The notes under the pieces: model-generated
Told to the model about the DNA's origin: nothing
The model's input: only the letters and a program-made list of their open reading frames with translations
Database searches by the model: none
Made by a program: the position numbers and the translations under genes
In this document: positions 8,922-18,553 of the stretch, piece by piece
Numbering within the stretch: position 1 is the stretch's first letter
How the letters are laid out: every line of letters begins with the position of its first letter
NCBI RefSeq assembly: GCF_045762675.1
Contig: NZ_JBJDLK010000001.1
Location: forward strand, 1-64,000
From: Elizabethkingia meningoseptica_A
GTDB lineage: Bacteria > Bacteroidota > Bacteroidia > Flavobacteriales > Weeksellaceae
Reading direction: 5' to 3'
Length of the DNA stretch: 64,000 bases

Positions 8922-9488
8922 ATGAAAAAAATACTGACGGTTTTTATTCTGGCTATTTCACTTGGGGGACATGCTCAGGAATATAAAAATCAAATCAAGG
9001 GGAATATGCTTTTTGCACCGATTGGAATTTTGAATGTGGGTTATGAACACGCTTTCAACCAGCACTGGACCGGTCAGGCGGATGTTTTTATTTCACCATG
9101 GAAATCTTTTGCAGGGAAGAATTTGCAAATTTATATGGGACATGTGGAAGCCCGTTACTATTTTGCAAAAGCTATGGAAAAATGGTATGTAGGAGCTAAT
9201 TTAGGTGTGGGAGTATACAATATGCAAAAATGGAACTACTGGAGTTTAAATGATAGATACCAGAAAGGATTTAATTACATGATTGGAGGTACTGTTGGAT
9301 ACCAATTGAAGTTAAGCGATCACTGGAATATAGATTTCTATGTGGGCGGAGGAACTTCTCAGGGATTCTATCATGGCTGGTATAAAGATAAATTCCCGAG
9401 AGAACGCTATGATTCAGCAACAGCATGGAACAAGAGTGGAGAGTTTATACCTTTCCGCGGCGGGGCAATGCTATCTTATAAATTTTAA
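8922..9488 (+). CDS. DUF3575-like outer-membrane beta-barrel protein
   Basis: The 188-residue product has a signal peptide (MKKILTVFILAISLGGHAQ) followed by alternating amphipathic strands. These include YEHAFNQHWTGQADVF, VEARYYFAK, KWYVGANLGVGVY and a final GGAMLSYKF ending in Phe, which is typical of small eight-stranded outer-membrane barrels. The KGNMLFAPIGILNVGYEH opening resembles DUF3575 proteins of Bacteroidetes. No function is known for the family. It is followed after two bases by a small membrane protein gene, and the two probably share a transcript and a terminator. Confidence 0.75.
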   Translation: MKKILTVFILAISLGGHAQEYKNQIKGNMLFAPIGILNVGYEHAFNQHWTGQADVFISPWKSFAGKNLQIYMGHVEARYYFAKAMEKWYVGANLGVGVYNMQKWNYWSLNDRYQKGFNYMIGGTVGYQLKLSDHWNIDFYVGGGTSQGFYHGWYKDKFPRERYDSATAWNKSGEFIPFRGGAMLSYKF

Positions 9489-9490
9489 TT

Positions 9491-9703
9491 ATGAAAGAAT
9501 TATTTAGTAACTCTAAATACTACGCGATCATTGTATTAACTTTCATCATTGTATTTCTGATGAATTATATAGGGAATGATGCTCCGGATAAATTGTCAAG
9601 GGCATTGATGAGCGGAGGAGCAGGTGCAGTAGGAATTGCTGTAGGACTCATTATTTATCAAAGAGGAAAGAACGGTGATAATAAACACCATGATATAGAC
9701 TAA
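9491..9703 (+). CDS. Small two-helix membrane protein, unknown function
   Basis: This 70-residue protein has two hydrophobic helices (about 12-27 and 42-58). They are joined by NDAPDKLSRALMSGGAGA, and a charged tail ends in HHDID. The start lies two bases after the stop of the barrel gene and a strong terminator follows, which supports a real second cistron. I do not recognise a family. Confidence 0.65.
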   Translation: MKELFSNSKYYAIIVLTFIIVFLMNYIGNDAPDKLSRALMSGGAGAVGIAVGLIIYQRGKNGDNKHHDID

Positions 9704-9706
9704 AAT

Positions 9707-9736
9707 AAAAGCTTCGGAAGTCCGAAGCTTTTGTTT
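9707..9736 (+). terminator. Terminator of the barrel / small membrane protein operon
   Basis: AAAAGCTTCGG pairs perfectly with CCGAAGCTTTT around a four-base loop, followed by a T-rich tract. Confidence 0.85.
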
Positions 9737-9777
9737 TTTATAAATTATTTCTAACAGTCGTACTTCTAACTTTGTAC

Positions 9778-10980
9778 TTAATTAGGATAGATAATATATT
9801 TCTTTCTTATCTTTTCGAAATCCTGAAGCCCCTGTTTCCATGAAGCTTTTATCTCTTCCTGCGATAAACCACTGATAATTTGCTTTCTAAGCTGGTCGCT
9901 TCCGGCAAGTGTATCAAAGAAAAGATTTTTCAGGAAGAAATCACTTTTCCCTGCAGGACTTTTATAATCCTTATAGGCTTTAATCAGCCATTCCAGATTA
10001 ATCTCCTTTAATGTAGCCGGGTAGTTTCTCAGGTCTTCACCAAAGCATTCCTGTCCGTTAAGTGGTGGGTTTTTTGAGCCGTATGAAGGTTTTGGTGTAA
10101 AACTAAAACTGAAATTTTTGGTATAAGGTGAGCCATATGCCTGGAATGGAAACTCAGTTCCGCGTCCTAATGAAACATTGGCGCCTTCAAAAAAGCAAAG
10201 GCTGGGATACAGGTTAATCGCTTTATTGTTTGGTAAATTAGGCGATGGCTTCTCCAGCATGTCATAGCGTTGTTGTTTGTGGTAATTTACCATTTTAACA
10301 ACGCTGTATTTCGCTTTGATTCCGTTTTTTAGCCAGCCTTCACCATTTACCATATGACCATATTCGCCAATAGTCAATCCGTAGATGACCGGAATTTCGT
10401 GCATTCCCACAAATGAAGTCCACTTTTTATTAAGTACAGGGCCGTCGGTATAGCCATCATGCGGATTGGGTCTGTCCAGTACAATTACCTCTTTACCAGC
10501 TTCAGCAGCAGCTTCCATTACATAGGTTAAGGTAGAAATATAGGTGTAGAATCTTACGCCTACATCCTGTAAGTCGAACAGGATAACATCAGAATCATTG
10601 ATTTGTTCCTGCTTAGGCTTTCTGTTATTTCCGTATAATGAAACAATGCGCAGTCCGGTTTGCTGGTCAATATCGCTTTTTACATGTTCTCCTGCATCCG
10701 CATTGCCACGGAAGCCATGCTCGGGTGTGAAAATTTTGGTGATATTCACCTTTTTTGATAAAAGGAAATCAATCAGATGTGTATGTTTACTGTCACTCAA
10801 TACGCCTGTCTGATTGGTTAGTACAATCACTTTTTTACCTTTAAGCATAGGAAGGTAAACATCAGGCTGATCAGCCCCTGTTTTCAGTGTAGCAGTACTC
10901 TGAGCATTAAAAAGTGAGGTAATCCCAAAATAGATTAGGCAGATCAGAACTAAATTTTTAATTTTGACGTTAAAATTCAT
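9778..10980 (-). CDS. namZ: Exo-beta-N-acetylmuramidase NamZ family (DUF1343), exported
   Basis: The 400-residue protein starts with a signal peptide ending near FNAQS, so it acts in the periplasm. The body matches the DUF1343 family, shown in Bacillus subtilis (YbbC) and Tannerella to be NamZ, which removes terminal N-acetylmuramic acid from cell-wall fragments. Visible family blocks are TNQTGVLSD, FTPEHGFRG, DLQDVGVRFYTY, LDRPNP and GRGTEFPFQAYG. It therefore probably takes part in peptidoglycan recycling. The start codon lies head-to-head with a permease gene on the other strand, so the two must share a very compact promoter region or use internal promoters. Confidence 0.88.
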   Translation of the reverse strand: MNFNVKIKNLVLICLIYFGITSLFNAQSTATLKTGADQPDVYLPMLKGKKVIVLTNQTGVLSDSKHTHLIDFLLSKKVNITKIFTPEHGFRGNADAGEHVKSDIDQQTGLRIVSLYGNNRKPKQEQINDSDVILFDLQDVGVRFYTYISTLTYVMEAAAEAGKEVIVLDRPNPHDGYTDGPVLNKKWTSFVGMHEIPVIYGLTIGEYGHMVNGEGWLKNGIKAKYSVVKMVNYHKQQRYDMLEKPSPNLPNNKAINLYPSLCFFEGANVSLGRGTEFPFQAYGSPYTKNFSFSFTPKPSYGSKNPPLNGQECFGEDLRNYPATLKEINLEWLIKAYKDYKSPAGKSDFFLKNLFFDTLAGSDQLRKQIISGLSQEEIKASWKQGLQDFEKIRKKYIIYPN

Positions 10981-10984
10981 ACGA

Positions 10985-12214
10985 TTGAAATTTCCTTTAT
11001 ATTATTCCCGCAAGATAGCATTTTCTAAGGATAACAGAAATAACCTTTCCCGGATTATCATATTTATCGGCCGGCTTTCCGTTGCATTAGGTATTATCGT
11101 TTCTTTGATTACGGTTTGCACCGGCTTGGGAGCCAAAAAAGCGATTAAAGAAAGAATGGCTGATTTCAGCGGCCATATTACAGTGAAATCTGTACAGTCA
11201 GATAATTCCTATAATTCATCTGTATTAAACACCGAGAAACTGCAATATGATAAGATCAAAACGCAGCCTTCCGTAGCTTCTGTACAGTCTTATGCGATGG
11301 TAAGCGGGATTATGCGGAATGAAAAAAGCTTTGATGGTGTAGTGTATAAAGGAGTAGGGAAAGATTTTGACAGAGAAAGGTTTGAGAAATTTATGATTTC
11401 AGGAACCTGTCCTAAATACGATGAAAATGGGTATAACAGCCAGATTGTTATTTCCAATAAAATTGCAACGGATTTAGGATTAAAAGTAAAAGATTCAATT
11501 GTTGCCATATTCTCCAAAGAAAATCAAAAGCCTGTTTACCGGAAATTTGAAGTGGCCGGAATTTATAAAACAGATATCAAGCTTATCGACGATCTTTTTG
11601 TAATAGGAGATATTAATCAGGTCCGGAAAATTCAGGACATGAGCAAAGACGCTATTGGCGGGCTGGATATCTATCTAAAAAATATTGATGATATTGATAA
11701 AGCATATCCGGATATTGAAACACTTATCGGTCTTAAGAATTATGCCGAGAAAGCAACTGAAATGTACCCGCAGATTAATGACTGGGTAAATATATTTGAT
11801 ACCAATATCGGGCTGATTATTGCGATTATGCTGATCGTAGTAGTTATTAATATCATTATGGTACTGCTTATTCTTATTATTGAACGAACCAATTCAATAG
11901 GAATGCTGAAAACACTTGGTGCCACAAATTTTCAGATCCGTTCCGTATTTATCAATTATACATTGCTGATTATGATTCCGGGCTTGGTTATCGGAAATTT
12001 CGTGGGACTTGCATTATTATTTATACAGAAGTATTTCGGCATTATAACCCTGAACCCTGAAAACTATTTTATCAGTGTAGTGCCTGTTGATCTGAATATT
12101 ATTTATATACTGACCATTTCTATAGGAATACTCCTGATTGCCGGTTTGGCTATGATTTTGCCTAGTTATTTAATTAGTAAAATATCTCCGGTGAAATCTA
12201 TAAAATATAACTAA
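10985..12214 (+). CDS. FtsX/LolC-LolE-like ABC transporter permease
   Basis: This inner-membrane permease of about 409 residues has the MacB/FtsX layout. One helix near the N-terminus (RIIIFIGRLSVALGIIVSLITV) precedes a periplasmic domain (about 50-265), and three helices form the C-terminal FtsX domain (IGMLKTLGATNFQIRSVF is the coupling region). It resembles the LolC/E lipoprotein-release group. Its ATPase is not adjacent. The start is taken as TTG 10985 (MKFPLYYSRKIAF), which matches the family and avoids overlap. TTG 10964 is possible but would overlap the namZ start codon. The stop overlaps the next ATG (TAATG), implying translational coupling with the TSUP gene. Confidence 0.82.
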   Translation: MKFPLYYSRKIAFSKDNRNNLSRIIIFIGRLSVALGIIVSLITVCTGLGAKKAIKERMADFSGHITVKSVQSDNSYNSSVLNTEKLQYDKIKTQPSVASVQSYAMVSGIMRNEKSFDGVVYKGVGKDFDRERFEKFMISGTCPKYDENGYNSQIVISNKIATDLGLKVKDSIVAIFSKENQKPVYRKFEVAGIYKTDIKLIDDLFVIGDINQVRKIQDMSKDAIGGLDIYLKNIDDIDKAYPDIETLIGLKNYAEKATEMYPQINDWVNIFDTNIGLIIAIMLIVVVINIIMVLLILIIERTNSIGMLKTLGATNFQIRSVFINYTLLIMIPGLVIGNFVGLALLFIQKYFGIITLNPENYFISVVPVDLNIIYILTISIGILLIAGLAMILPSYLISKISPVKSIKYN

Positions 12215-13245
12215 TGTTTTATCTTATTGTCTTTGTATGCAGTTTCCTGGCATTTGGCATTAGTGCTATATGCGGGGGAGGTGCAGGGCTGATGCTGATT
12301 CCTATTCTCAACAGGTTTTTACCCGTAGTTCAGGTACCTGCAGCATTATCTATCGGTACTGCCAGTAGTTCTGTTTCCAGAATTGCTGTTTTCTACAGAG
12401 ATATCAACTGGAAAGTTGTCCGTTACTTTCTGCCGGCAGCATTACCTGCAGCATGGCTGGGAAGCTGGATGCTGAGTTATATAAACCCGATATGGATAGA
12501 GTTACTGATGTCTGTATTTTTAATAAGCAACCTTCCTCAGGTTTTTAAAAATAAAAAGAAGGATTACGAAACAGAAAAAGGACTGAAATCATGGACCTTA
12601 CTTATTATTGGTCTTTTTGCCGGATTTATATCCGGAATTACCGGAGCGGTAGGTCTGTTGTTTAACCGGTTTTATCTGAAATTCGGAATGACCAATCAGC
12701 AGATTGTTGCTACAAGAGCCGCAAACGAAGTAGTATTGCATATTGTAAAACTTATTATGTATATCTACTTTGGTTTATTTACTTTAACAGTGCTTAAAGT
12801 AGGAGCGGTAGTAGCACTGGCAGCGATACTTTCTTCGGTGGTGATGAAGAAAATTCTGCCAAAGATCAGTGTGAAATGGTTTCATCAGGTTGGTTTTTCT
12901 GCAATGGTGATTTCCGGAGTAATTATGTTTGTAGGCTTTTTTACAAAGGCTCAGAAAGAAGAGAATGCAAGTCTGTATACAACACTTGAAAGAAAAGGTT
13001 TCAGAAGCCATTTAGCATGGGCAGAAGACAACTATACCATTGAATTTAAGTGGTCTGAAGGATTTGAATTTGAAAAAGTCATATCTTATGATGATTTACC
13101 TGAAGATAAAAAACAATATGTAGATAAGCTATCTGTGCCTTATAAACACAGAGTTTTCGAAATCGTTAAAAGCTTTGGCGGAACAAGCTATGAAGTGTAT
13201 TTTCTGGATGAAAACGGAAAGCTGATTAAAAAGCTCGATTTCTAA
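12214..13245 (+). CDS. TSUP (TauE/SafE) family permease with extra C-terminal domain
   Basis: Residues 1-250 form seven or eight hydrophobic helices with the duplicated TSUP pattern. The glycine-rich AICGGGAGLMLIP near the start and GFISGITGAVGLLFNRFY in the second half are typical, so the protein should export or import a small sulfur-containing or organic anion. The last 90 residues form a soluble alpha/beta tail (from ASLYTTLERKGF to the C-terminal YFLDENGKLIKKLDF), not a usual part of TSUP proteins. Its start overlaps the previous stop by one base. A PLP-dependent sulfur-amino-acid enzyme follows 54 bases later, which hints at sulfur metabolism (inference). Confidence 0.85.
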   Translation: MFYLIVFVCSFLAFGISAICGGGAGLMLIPILNRFLPVVQVPAALSIGTASSSVSRIAVFYRDINWKVVRYFLPAALPAAWLGSWMLSYINPIWIELLMSVFLISNLPQVFKNKKKDYETEKGLKSWTLLIIGLFAGFISGITGAVGLLFNRFYLKFGMTNQQIVATRAANEVVLHIVKLIMYIYFGLFTLTVLKVGAVVALAAILSSVVMKKILPKISVKWFHQVGFSAMVISGVIMFVGFFTKAQKEENASLYTTLERKGFRSHLAWAEDNYTIEFKWSEGFEFEKVISYDDLPEDKKQYVDKLSVPYKHRVFEIVKSFGGTSYEVYFLDENGKLIKKLDF

Positions 13246-13299
13246 ATTGTTATTTACTATTACATGATATAATGACCCTAATAATAAAATAAATTTTAA

Positions 13300-14280
13300 A
13301 TGGAATACGCAAACAATATTCTGGAAACCATCGGAAATACACCACTGGTAAAGCTGAATAAAGTTTTAGGAGATGATTTTCCTGCTTTGGTTCTGGCGAA
13401 AGTGGAAACTTTCAATCCGGGGAATTCGGTTAAAGACCGTATGGCACTAAAGATGATTGAAGATGCTGAAAAAGACGGACGCCTGAAACCGGGAGGTACC
13501 ATTATTGAAGGAACCTCCGGTAACACAGGAATGGGATTGGCTTTAGCCGCTATTATTAAAGGTTACAAATGTATTTTTGTGACCAATGATAAGCAGTCTA
13601 AAGAGAAATGCGATATTTTAAGAGCTGTTGGTGCTGAAGTTATTGTTTGTCCTACAGATGTACCACCGGAAAGCAAGCGTTCTTATTATTCTGTATCTAA
13701 AAGACTGGCACAGGAAACTCCTAACGGATGGTATGTAAACCAATATGATAATCCATCGAACAGACAGGCGCATTATGAAAGTACAGCGCCGGAGATCTGG
13801 AAACAGACGGAAGGTAAGCTTACACATTTTGTGGTAGGTGCCGGAACAGGAGGAACTATAACAGGCTGTGGAAAGTTCTTTAAAGAGCATAATCCGGATA
13901 TTCAGGTGATCGGTGTGGATACTTACGGATCTATTCTGAAATACTATCATGAAACCGGAGAAATTGACAAATCATTAATTCATACTTATATCACAGAAGG
14001 AATTGGTGAAGATATTATTCCGGAGAACTATGATATGAATGTTATCGACCATTTTGAAAAAGTAACCGATAAAGATGGTGCATTATATGCCAGAAAATTA
14101 GCATTAGAGGAAGGAATTTTCTGTGGTTATTCTGCAGGGAGTGCTATTGCTTCTCTGGTACAAATGAAAGACAGATTTACTAAAGACGATATTGTGGTTG
14201 TATTATTACACGATCACGGTAGCCGTTATGTCGGAAAAATATATAATGATGAATGGATGAAAGCACAAGGCTGGATCTAA
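13300..14280 (+). CDS. PLP-dependent cystathionine beta-synthase / cysteine synthase family enzyme
   Basis: This cytoplasmic enzyme of 326 residues is the fold-type II PLP catalytic domain alone, without C-terminal CBS regulatory domains. The PLP lysine is Lys45 in NSVKDRM. The substrate-binding loop is GTSGNTGMGLA, and the phosphate-binding loop is GAGTGGTITG. The block NQYDNPSNRQAHYESTAPEIW is closer to cystathionine beta-synthases than to CysK. It could condense serine or acetylserine with homocysteine or sulfide; sequence alone does not decide. It follows a TSUP permease in the same direction and ends in a strong terminator. Confidence 0.88.
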   Translation: MEYANNILETIGNTPLVKLNKVLGDDFPALVLAKVETFNPGNSVKDRMALKMIEDAEKDGRLKPGGTIIEGTSGNTGMGLALAAIIKGYKCIFVTNDKQSKEKCDILRAVGAEVIVCPTDVPPESKRSYYSVSKRLAQETPNGWYVNQYDNPSNRQAHYESTAPEIWKQTEGKLTHFVVGAGTGGTITGCGKFFKEHNPDIQVIGVDTYGSILKYYHETGEIDKSLIHTYITEGIGEDIIPENYDMNVIDHFEKVTDKDGALYARKLALEEGIFCGYSAGSAIASLVQMKDRFTKDDIVVVLLHDHGSRYVGKIYNDEWMKAQGWI

Positions 14281-14296
14281 TCTTTCAAATAAAACT

Positions 14297-14327
14297 AAAA
14301 ACCTGAAGAATATTCTTCAGGTTTTTT
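14297..14327 (+). terminator. Terminator of the CBS/cysteine-synthase-like gene
   Basis: AAACCTGAAGA pairs with TCTTCAGGTTT around a short loop, followed by seven T. The stem is also flanked by A, so it may serve the convergent symporter gene. Confidence 0.85.
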
Positions 14328-14357
14328 TATTTTGTAGCGTATAGTCTTATATTAAAA

Positions 14358-15812
14358 TTATGCTTTTTCTTTAACGGAAGATTCACGAATCAGCCATAGT
14401 CCGATAAAGGTTAACAGTCCGTTAATAATTAATAACTCTAATCCGATTTTAAAATCACCAAAGAGTTTTTCCTGATAATGATCTATGAAATAACTGATTA
14501 CTGGTGCTGCAATACAGACATAAGGAACTAATTTATCCTTTACTTTATATTTGGTGAAAATTCCAAAGACGAAAAGACCTAAAAGCGGTCCGTACGTAAA
14601 TCCTGCAAGCTTCAGGATGACGCCGATCATTGAACTGTCATTAATCCATTTGAAAACAAGAACCATTATAAGAAAAGAAACCGCCACAATAAGGTGTACA
14701 TTCTTTCTTACTTTTTCCTGTTTTTTCTCTTCCCAGCCTTTATTTTTTATTCCAAGAATATCAATGCAGAATGATGAAGTAAGTGCAGTCATAGCACCAT
14801 CAGCGCTCGGGAATAATGCAGAGATCAGGGCAATAATAAATATAATGGAAATTACTGGTGACATATGGTCCAGAGCAATTGCCGGGAAAAGTCCGTCACC
14901 AACAGCAGTTACATTCTCTCTGGCTCCGTATAAATGTAGTAAGCCTCCCATATAAAGGAAGAGTCCGATCACCACAAGCATAATAAAACCAAGACTGATC
15001 ATGTTTTTCTGTGAATCCTTAAGGTTAGTTACCGATAAACTTTTTTGCATCATTTCCTGGTCTATTCCCGTCATGGTTATCGTGATAAAAGCACCGGCAA
15101 TAATCTGTTTTATAAAGAAATTTTTCTCCATAGGATCAGTACCAAATATCCGGGTGTAGCCTTTTTCATGCATAGCTGTAAAGCTGTCACCTATACTTAA
15201 GCCCATGTGGGAAAGCATGTAAATGGTACAGATAATTAACCCGCCCAGCATACATGAGGTCTGAAGAGTATCGGTCCATACAATGGTCTTTACACCGCCT
15301 TCATAAGTGTAAAGAATAATCATTCCTAAAATAATAATGGTAGTAGCTATAAAAGGAACACCTAATTTATCCAGAATGGTCATTTGCAGAATATTAACTA
15401 CCAGATAAAGTCTGGCTGTAGCACCTACTAAACGCGAGATAATAAATATGGTAGCCCCTGTTTTTTCAGAAGATTTTCCCATTCGCTGCTGCAGATAGCT
15501 GTATATAGACGTTAACTTTAAGCGGTAATAGAGTGGCAGAAGTACATAGGCAATGATAATATAGCCGATTAAGTAGCCCAGTGTAATTTGCAGATAGCCA
15601 AAATTATCTTTTCCTACAGCACCCGGAACACTTACAAAAGTTACCCCGGAAAGCGAGGTTCCAATCATTCCAAATGCAACAAGCATCCAGTTACTATTGC
15701 GGTTTCCGATAAAAAAACTTTCATTATTACTTCCTTTTCCGGTTCGGTAGGATACATAAAGCAGTAGTCCGAAATAAGCGAAAACAATTAGTAACAGTAC
15801 AACTGGAGACAT
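14358..15812 (-). CDS. Sodium:solute symporter (SSS family)
   Basis: The 484-residue integral membrane protein has about 13 predicted helices. It shows the SSS hallmarks: GTSLSGVTFVSVPG in helix 1, the conserved YEGGVKTIVWTDTLQ region, and the SADGAMTALTSSF segment that contributes to the second sodium site. It should couple uptake of a small solute (for example a sugar, amino acid or carboxylate) to sodium entry; the substrate cannot be read from sequence. Its -7 element is TACATTTG on the minus strand (15840-15833). It is monocistronic and convergent with the PLP enzyme. Confidence 0.92.
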   Translation of the reverse strand: MSPVVLLLIVFAYFGLLLYVSYRTGKGSNNESFFIGNRNSNWMLVAFGMIGTSLSGVTFVSVPGAVGKDNFGYLQITLGYLIGYIIIAYVLLPLYYRLKLTSIYSYLQQRMGKSSEKTGATIFIISRLVGATARLYLVVNILQMTILDKLGVPFIATTIIILGMIILYTYEGGVKTIVWTDTLQTSCMLGGLIICTIYMLSHMGLSIGDSFTAMHEKGYTRIFGTDPMEKNFFIKQIIAGAFITITMTGIDQEMMQKSLSVTNLKDSQKNMISLGFIMLVVIGLFLYMGGLLHLYGARENVTAVGDGLFPAIALDHMSPVISIIFIIALISALFPSADGAMTALTSSFCIDILGIKNKGWEEKKQEKVRKNVHLIVAVSFLIMVLVFKWINDSSMIGVILKLAGFTYGPLLGLFVFGIFTKYKVKDKLVPYVCIAAPVISYFIDHYQEKLFGDFKIGLELLIINGLLTFIGLWLIRESSVKEKA

Positions 15813-15924
15813 CTAATAATTTTTAAATTTCACAAATGTAGTTTTTTTTGGAAATATAGAAGTAGAAGTTTGGAATGAAAGTGATAATTAGTCTTTAGAA
15901 GTCTGATTTATTACAAATAAAACG

Positions 15925-16060
15925 TTTGATTTCTAGCTTTTTTGTTCTTATCAACATTATAATATTTCACTATCCATAACTTTTGCTGCTTTTGTTGTTA
16001 AAGACCTTCCCGATACGCTCCATCTTATTCCGCACATAAAGTGACGGAATATATAAAACC
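15925..16060 (+). repeat. Dispersed repeat, short diverged copy
   Basis: This part matches positions about 265-400 of the repeat at the left edge in the same orientation: TTTTTTGTTCTTATCA then CATTATAAT, then a TTGTTAAAG-ACTTCCCGATAC-like block and AAAGTGACGGA. It carries many substitutions. It lies in a 433-base stretch (15813-16245) with no gene. Confidence 0.65.
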
Positions 16061-16245
16061 ATATTTTAAACTAAGGTGTTGACAACATTTTAGTTTCTAT
16101 TAAGGTTAACTGTGTTATTGTATTTACTATTAATACATTAAGTTAAATACTCTTTATCTTAACCTTTTAATGGTAAAAGCTTTTATGACTTTTGCGATTG
16201 AGATGCCTATGGCATGACAAATTGTTGTAATTGATATTATAAAAC

Positions 16246-18354
16246 TTAGATTAATTGTATATCAAAAGCTTCATTTGTGGAAAGAACTCCTTCTTTCAGA
16301 TCTGCAGGATGTTCTGTGAAGCCTTTTAACTTAGATGTTTTTCCTTTTGTAATCAAATCCATAATCTGTTTTTCGGTAATTTTCTTTCCAAAAATAACAA
16401 ACGGAACTTTAAAACCGCAGTTCTTAAAATCGGAGCAGCCAATTGCGGTTTTCCCTTTCATAAGATGCTGTTCTTTACATTTTGGACATTTCTCCTGCTC
16501 CCATTCTATAGTAGTGGCTTTTCTTGGAGCCCTTTCTTTTTTCTCTTTTACTTCGGGAATCTGATGTAAACTAATGACTTTTGGTTTTTCATTGATCACT
16601 TTTCGGGTGAGGTCTGTGACCATCTGAATCAGTTCTTCTTTGAAATGATTGGCTTCATAAGTACCGCTTTCGATTTTACGGAGCTTGAATTCCCATTCCC
16701 CGGTAAGTTCCGGGCTTTTCAGAAGTTCATCTTCAATAGTGTCGATAAGTTCAATACCTGTTGTAGTCGCGTACAGGTTCTTTTTCTTTTTATCGATATA
16801 CTTTCTTTTGAAAAGTGTTTCAATAATGTTAGCCCTTGTAGATGGTCTTCCGATGCCATTATTTTTCATGAGTTCACGAAGCTCTTCATCTTCAACCTGT
16901 TTTCCGGCAGTTTCCATAGCACGGAGTAAAGTTGCTTCGGTATAAGGTTTCGGTGGTGATGTTTTCCCCTGATGAATGACAGGCTGGTGTTCACCACTTT
17001 CTCCGACTTTAAATTCAGGAATATTCTGTTCTTCTTCCTTATTTTTTTCGGGGCTTTCTTTTTTATCTTTTTCGTACACAACTCTCCATCCCGGCTCCAG
17101 AATCTGCTTTCCGGTAGCTTTGAAAGGGATTGTACCGACTTTTCCTTCTACAAGTGTGTTGGATACTTTACATTCAGGGTAAAATACTGCAATAAATCTT
17201 CTGGCCACCAGATCGTAGATCAGCTTTTCTTCTTTACTTAAATTCTGACTTGGCGGCACTTCAGTAGGAATTATCGCATGGTGGTCGGTTACTTTAGTAT
17301 CATCGAACACGGTTTTAGACATTGGAATAGGCTGGGATAATAGTACACCTGTATATTCCTGATAAAAGTGCATGCTTCTGAGGATTCCTCCGATTTTCGG
17401 ATATAGACTTTCCGATAAGTATGTCGTATCTACACGCGGGTAAGTGGTATGTTTCTTTTCATAGAGACTCTGAATATATTTCAGCGTACTCTCTGCAGAG
17501 AAACCATATTTTTTGTTGGCTTCAACCTGTAATCCGGTAAGGTCAAAAAGCCTTGGATTTTTTTCCTTACCTTCTTTTATTTCAAATGAAACAATTTCAA
17601 ACGGATGTTGTTTCAGATATTCCAGTCCTTTTTCGGCCCTGTCCTGAGTTTTTAACCTGTCTATTGCTGCATTGAATAAAACCTCACGGTAAGTGGTTTT
17701 CAGCTCCCAGTATTCTTCTGTCTGGAAAGCATCAATTTCTTTCTGGCGCTGTACCAGCATGGCAAGTGTAGGTGTTTGTACTCTTCCTATAGAAAGAACC
17801 GCTTTATTACCGCCAAATTTTTTGGTAAACAAACGCGTTGCATTAATGCCCAGTAACCAGTCACCTATGGCACGGGCATTTCCTGCCAGATAAAGATTCT
17901 GATAATCTTCAGCGGGCTTTAATGTTGCAAAACCTTCTTTAATAGCATCTTCGGTAAGAGAAGATATCCACAATCTTTTTACAGGTTTATTGCATTTAGC
18001 CTTTTGTAAAACCCAGCGCTGTATAAGCTCTCCCTCTTGCCCGGCATCACCACAGTTAATCACTTCTTCACATTCACTTACCAGTTTTTCAATGACCCGG
18101 AATTGTTTTTCCACACCATTGTTAGGTATAAGCTTAATGCCGAAGTTTTGTGGAATAATAGGAAGGAAAATTAAATTCCATGATTTGTACTGAGGTCCGT
18201 AATCATGTGGCTCTTTCAAGGTACACAGGTGTCCGAAAGTCCATGTAACCCAGTAGCCATTGCCTTCGAAATAACCCTGCATAGAAGTTTTGGCGCCTAA
18301 TACTTTGGCGATATCTTTAGCTACACTTGGTTTTTCGGCGATACACAGCTTCAT
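16246..18354 (-). CDS. topB: DNA topoisomerase III (type IA)
   Basis: The enzyme cuts and passes single DNA strands, resolving recombination and replication intermediates. The start is ATG 18354 (MKLCIAEKPSVAKDIA), giving 702 residues; the TTG nine bases upstream is rejected. The Toprim domain is at the N-terminus, with the acidic cluster INCGDAGQEGELI. The active-site tyrosine is about Tyr305 in TTYPRVDTTYL. The C-terminus has a four-Cys zinc finger (CPKC, then GCSDFKNC) and a short topoisomerase repeat ending in TSKLKGF. No conjugation or phage genes are nearby, so this looks like the housekeeping copy rather than an element-borne one. Confidence 0.95.
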   Translation of the reverse strand: MKLCIAEKPSVAKDIAKVLGAKTSMQGYFEGNGYWVTWTFGHLCTLKEPHDYGPQYKSWNLIFLPIIPQNFGIKLIPNNGVEKQFRVIEKLVSECEEVINCGDAGQEGELIQRWVLQKAKCNKPVKRLWISSLTEDAIKEGFATLKPAEDYQNLYLAGNARAIGDWLLGINATRLFTKKFGGNKAVLSIGRVQTPTLAMLVQRQKEIDAFQTEEYWELKTTYREVLFNAAIDRLKTQDRAEKGLEYLKQHPFEIVSFEIKEGKEKNPRLFDLTGLQVEANKKYGFSAESTLKYIQSLYEKKHTTYPRVDTTYLSESLYPKIGGILRSMHFYQEYTGVLLSQPIPMSKTVFDDTKVTDHHAIIPTEVPPSQNLSKEEKLIYDLVARRFIAVFYPECKVSNTLVEGKVGTIPFKATGKQILEPGWRVVYEKDKKESPEKNKEEEQNIPEFKVGESGEHQPVIHQGKTSPPKPYTEATLLRAMETAGKQVEDEELRELMKNNGIGRPSTRANIIETLFKRKYIDKKKKNLYATTTGIELIDTIEDELLKSPELTGEWEFKLRKIESGTYEANHFKEELIQMVTDLTRKVINEKPKVISLHQIPEVKEKKERAPRKATTIEWEQEKCPKCKEQHLMKGKTAIGCSDFKNCGFKVPFVIFGKKITEKQIMDLITKGKTSKLKGFTEHPADLKEGVLSTNEAFDIQLI

Positions 18355-18553
18355 GAATTTCAATTATGGGGATGCAAATTTCTGTATTTTTTCTAAAACT
18401 TTTGATGAAAGTAAACAGACAAAAGTAAAAATTAAAAAATAAAAACGCGCGAATCAGAAGCCTGTGATGATAACTTGTTGTATTTCAGTCGGACAGATTT
18501 TAATCAGCCCGACTGAAAATTATATAAACAGAAAGGTTCTGCAAAAAATTATT

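Noticed and set aside
16246..18354. Topoisomerase III as a marker of a conjugative element
   Set aside because: No mobilisation, transfer or integrase genes are found on either side.
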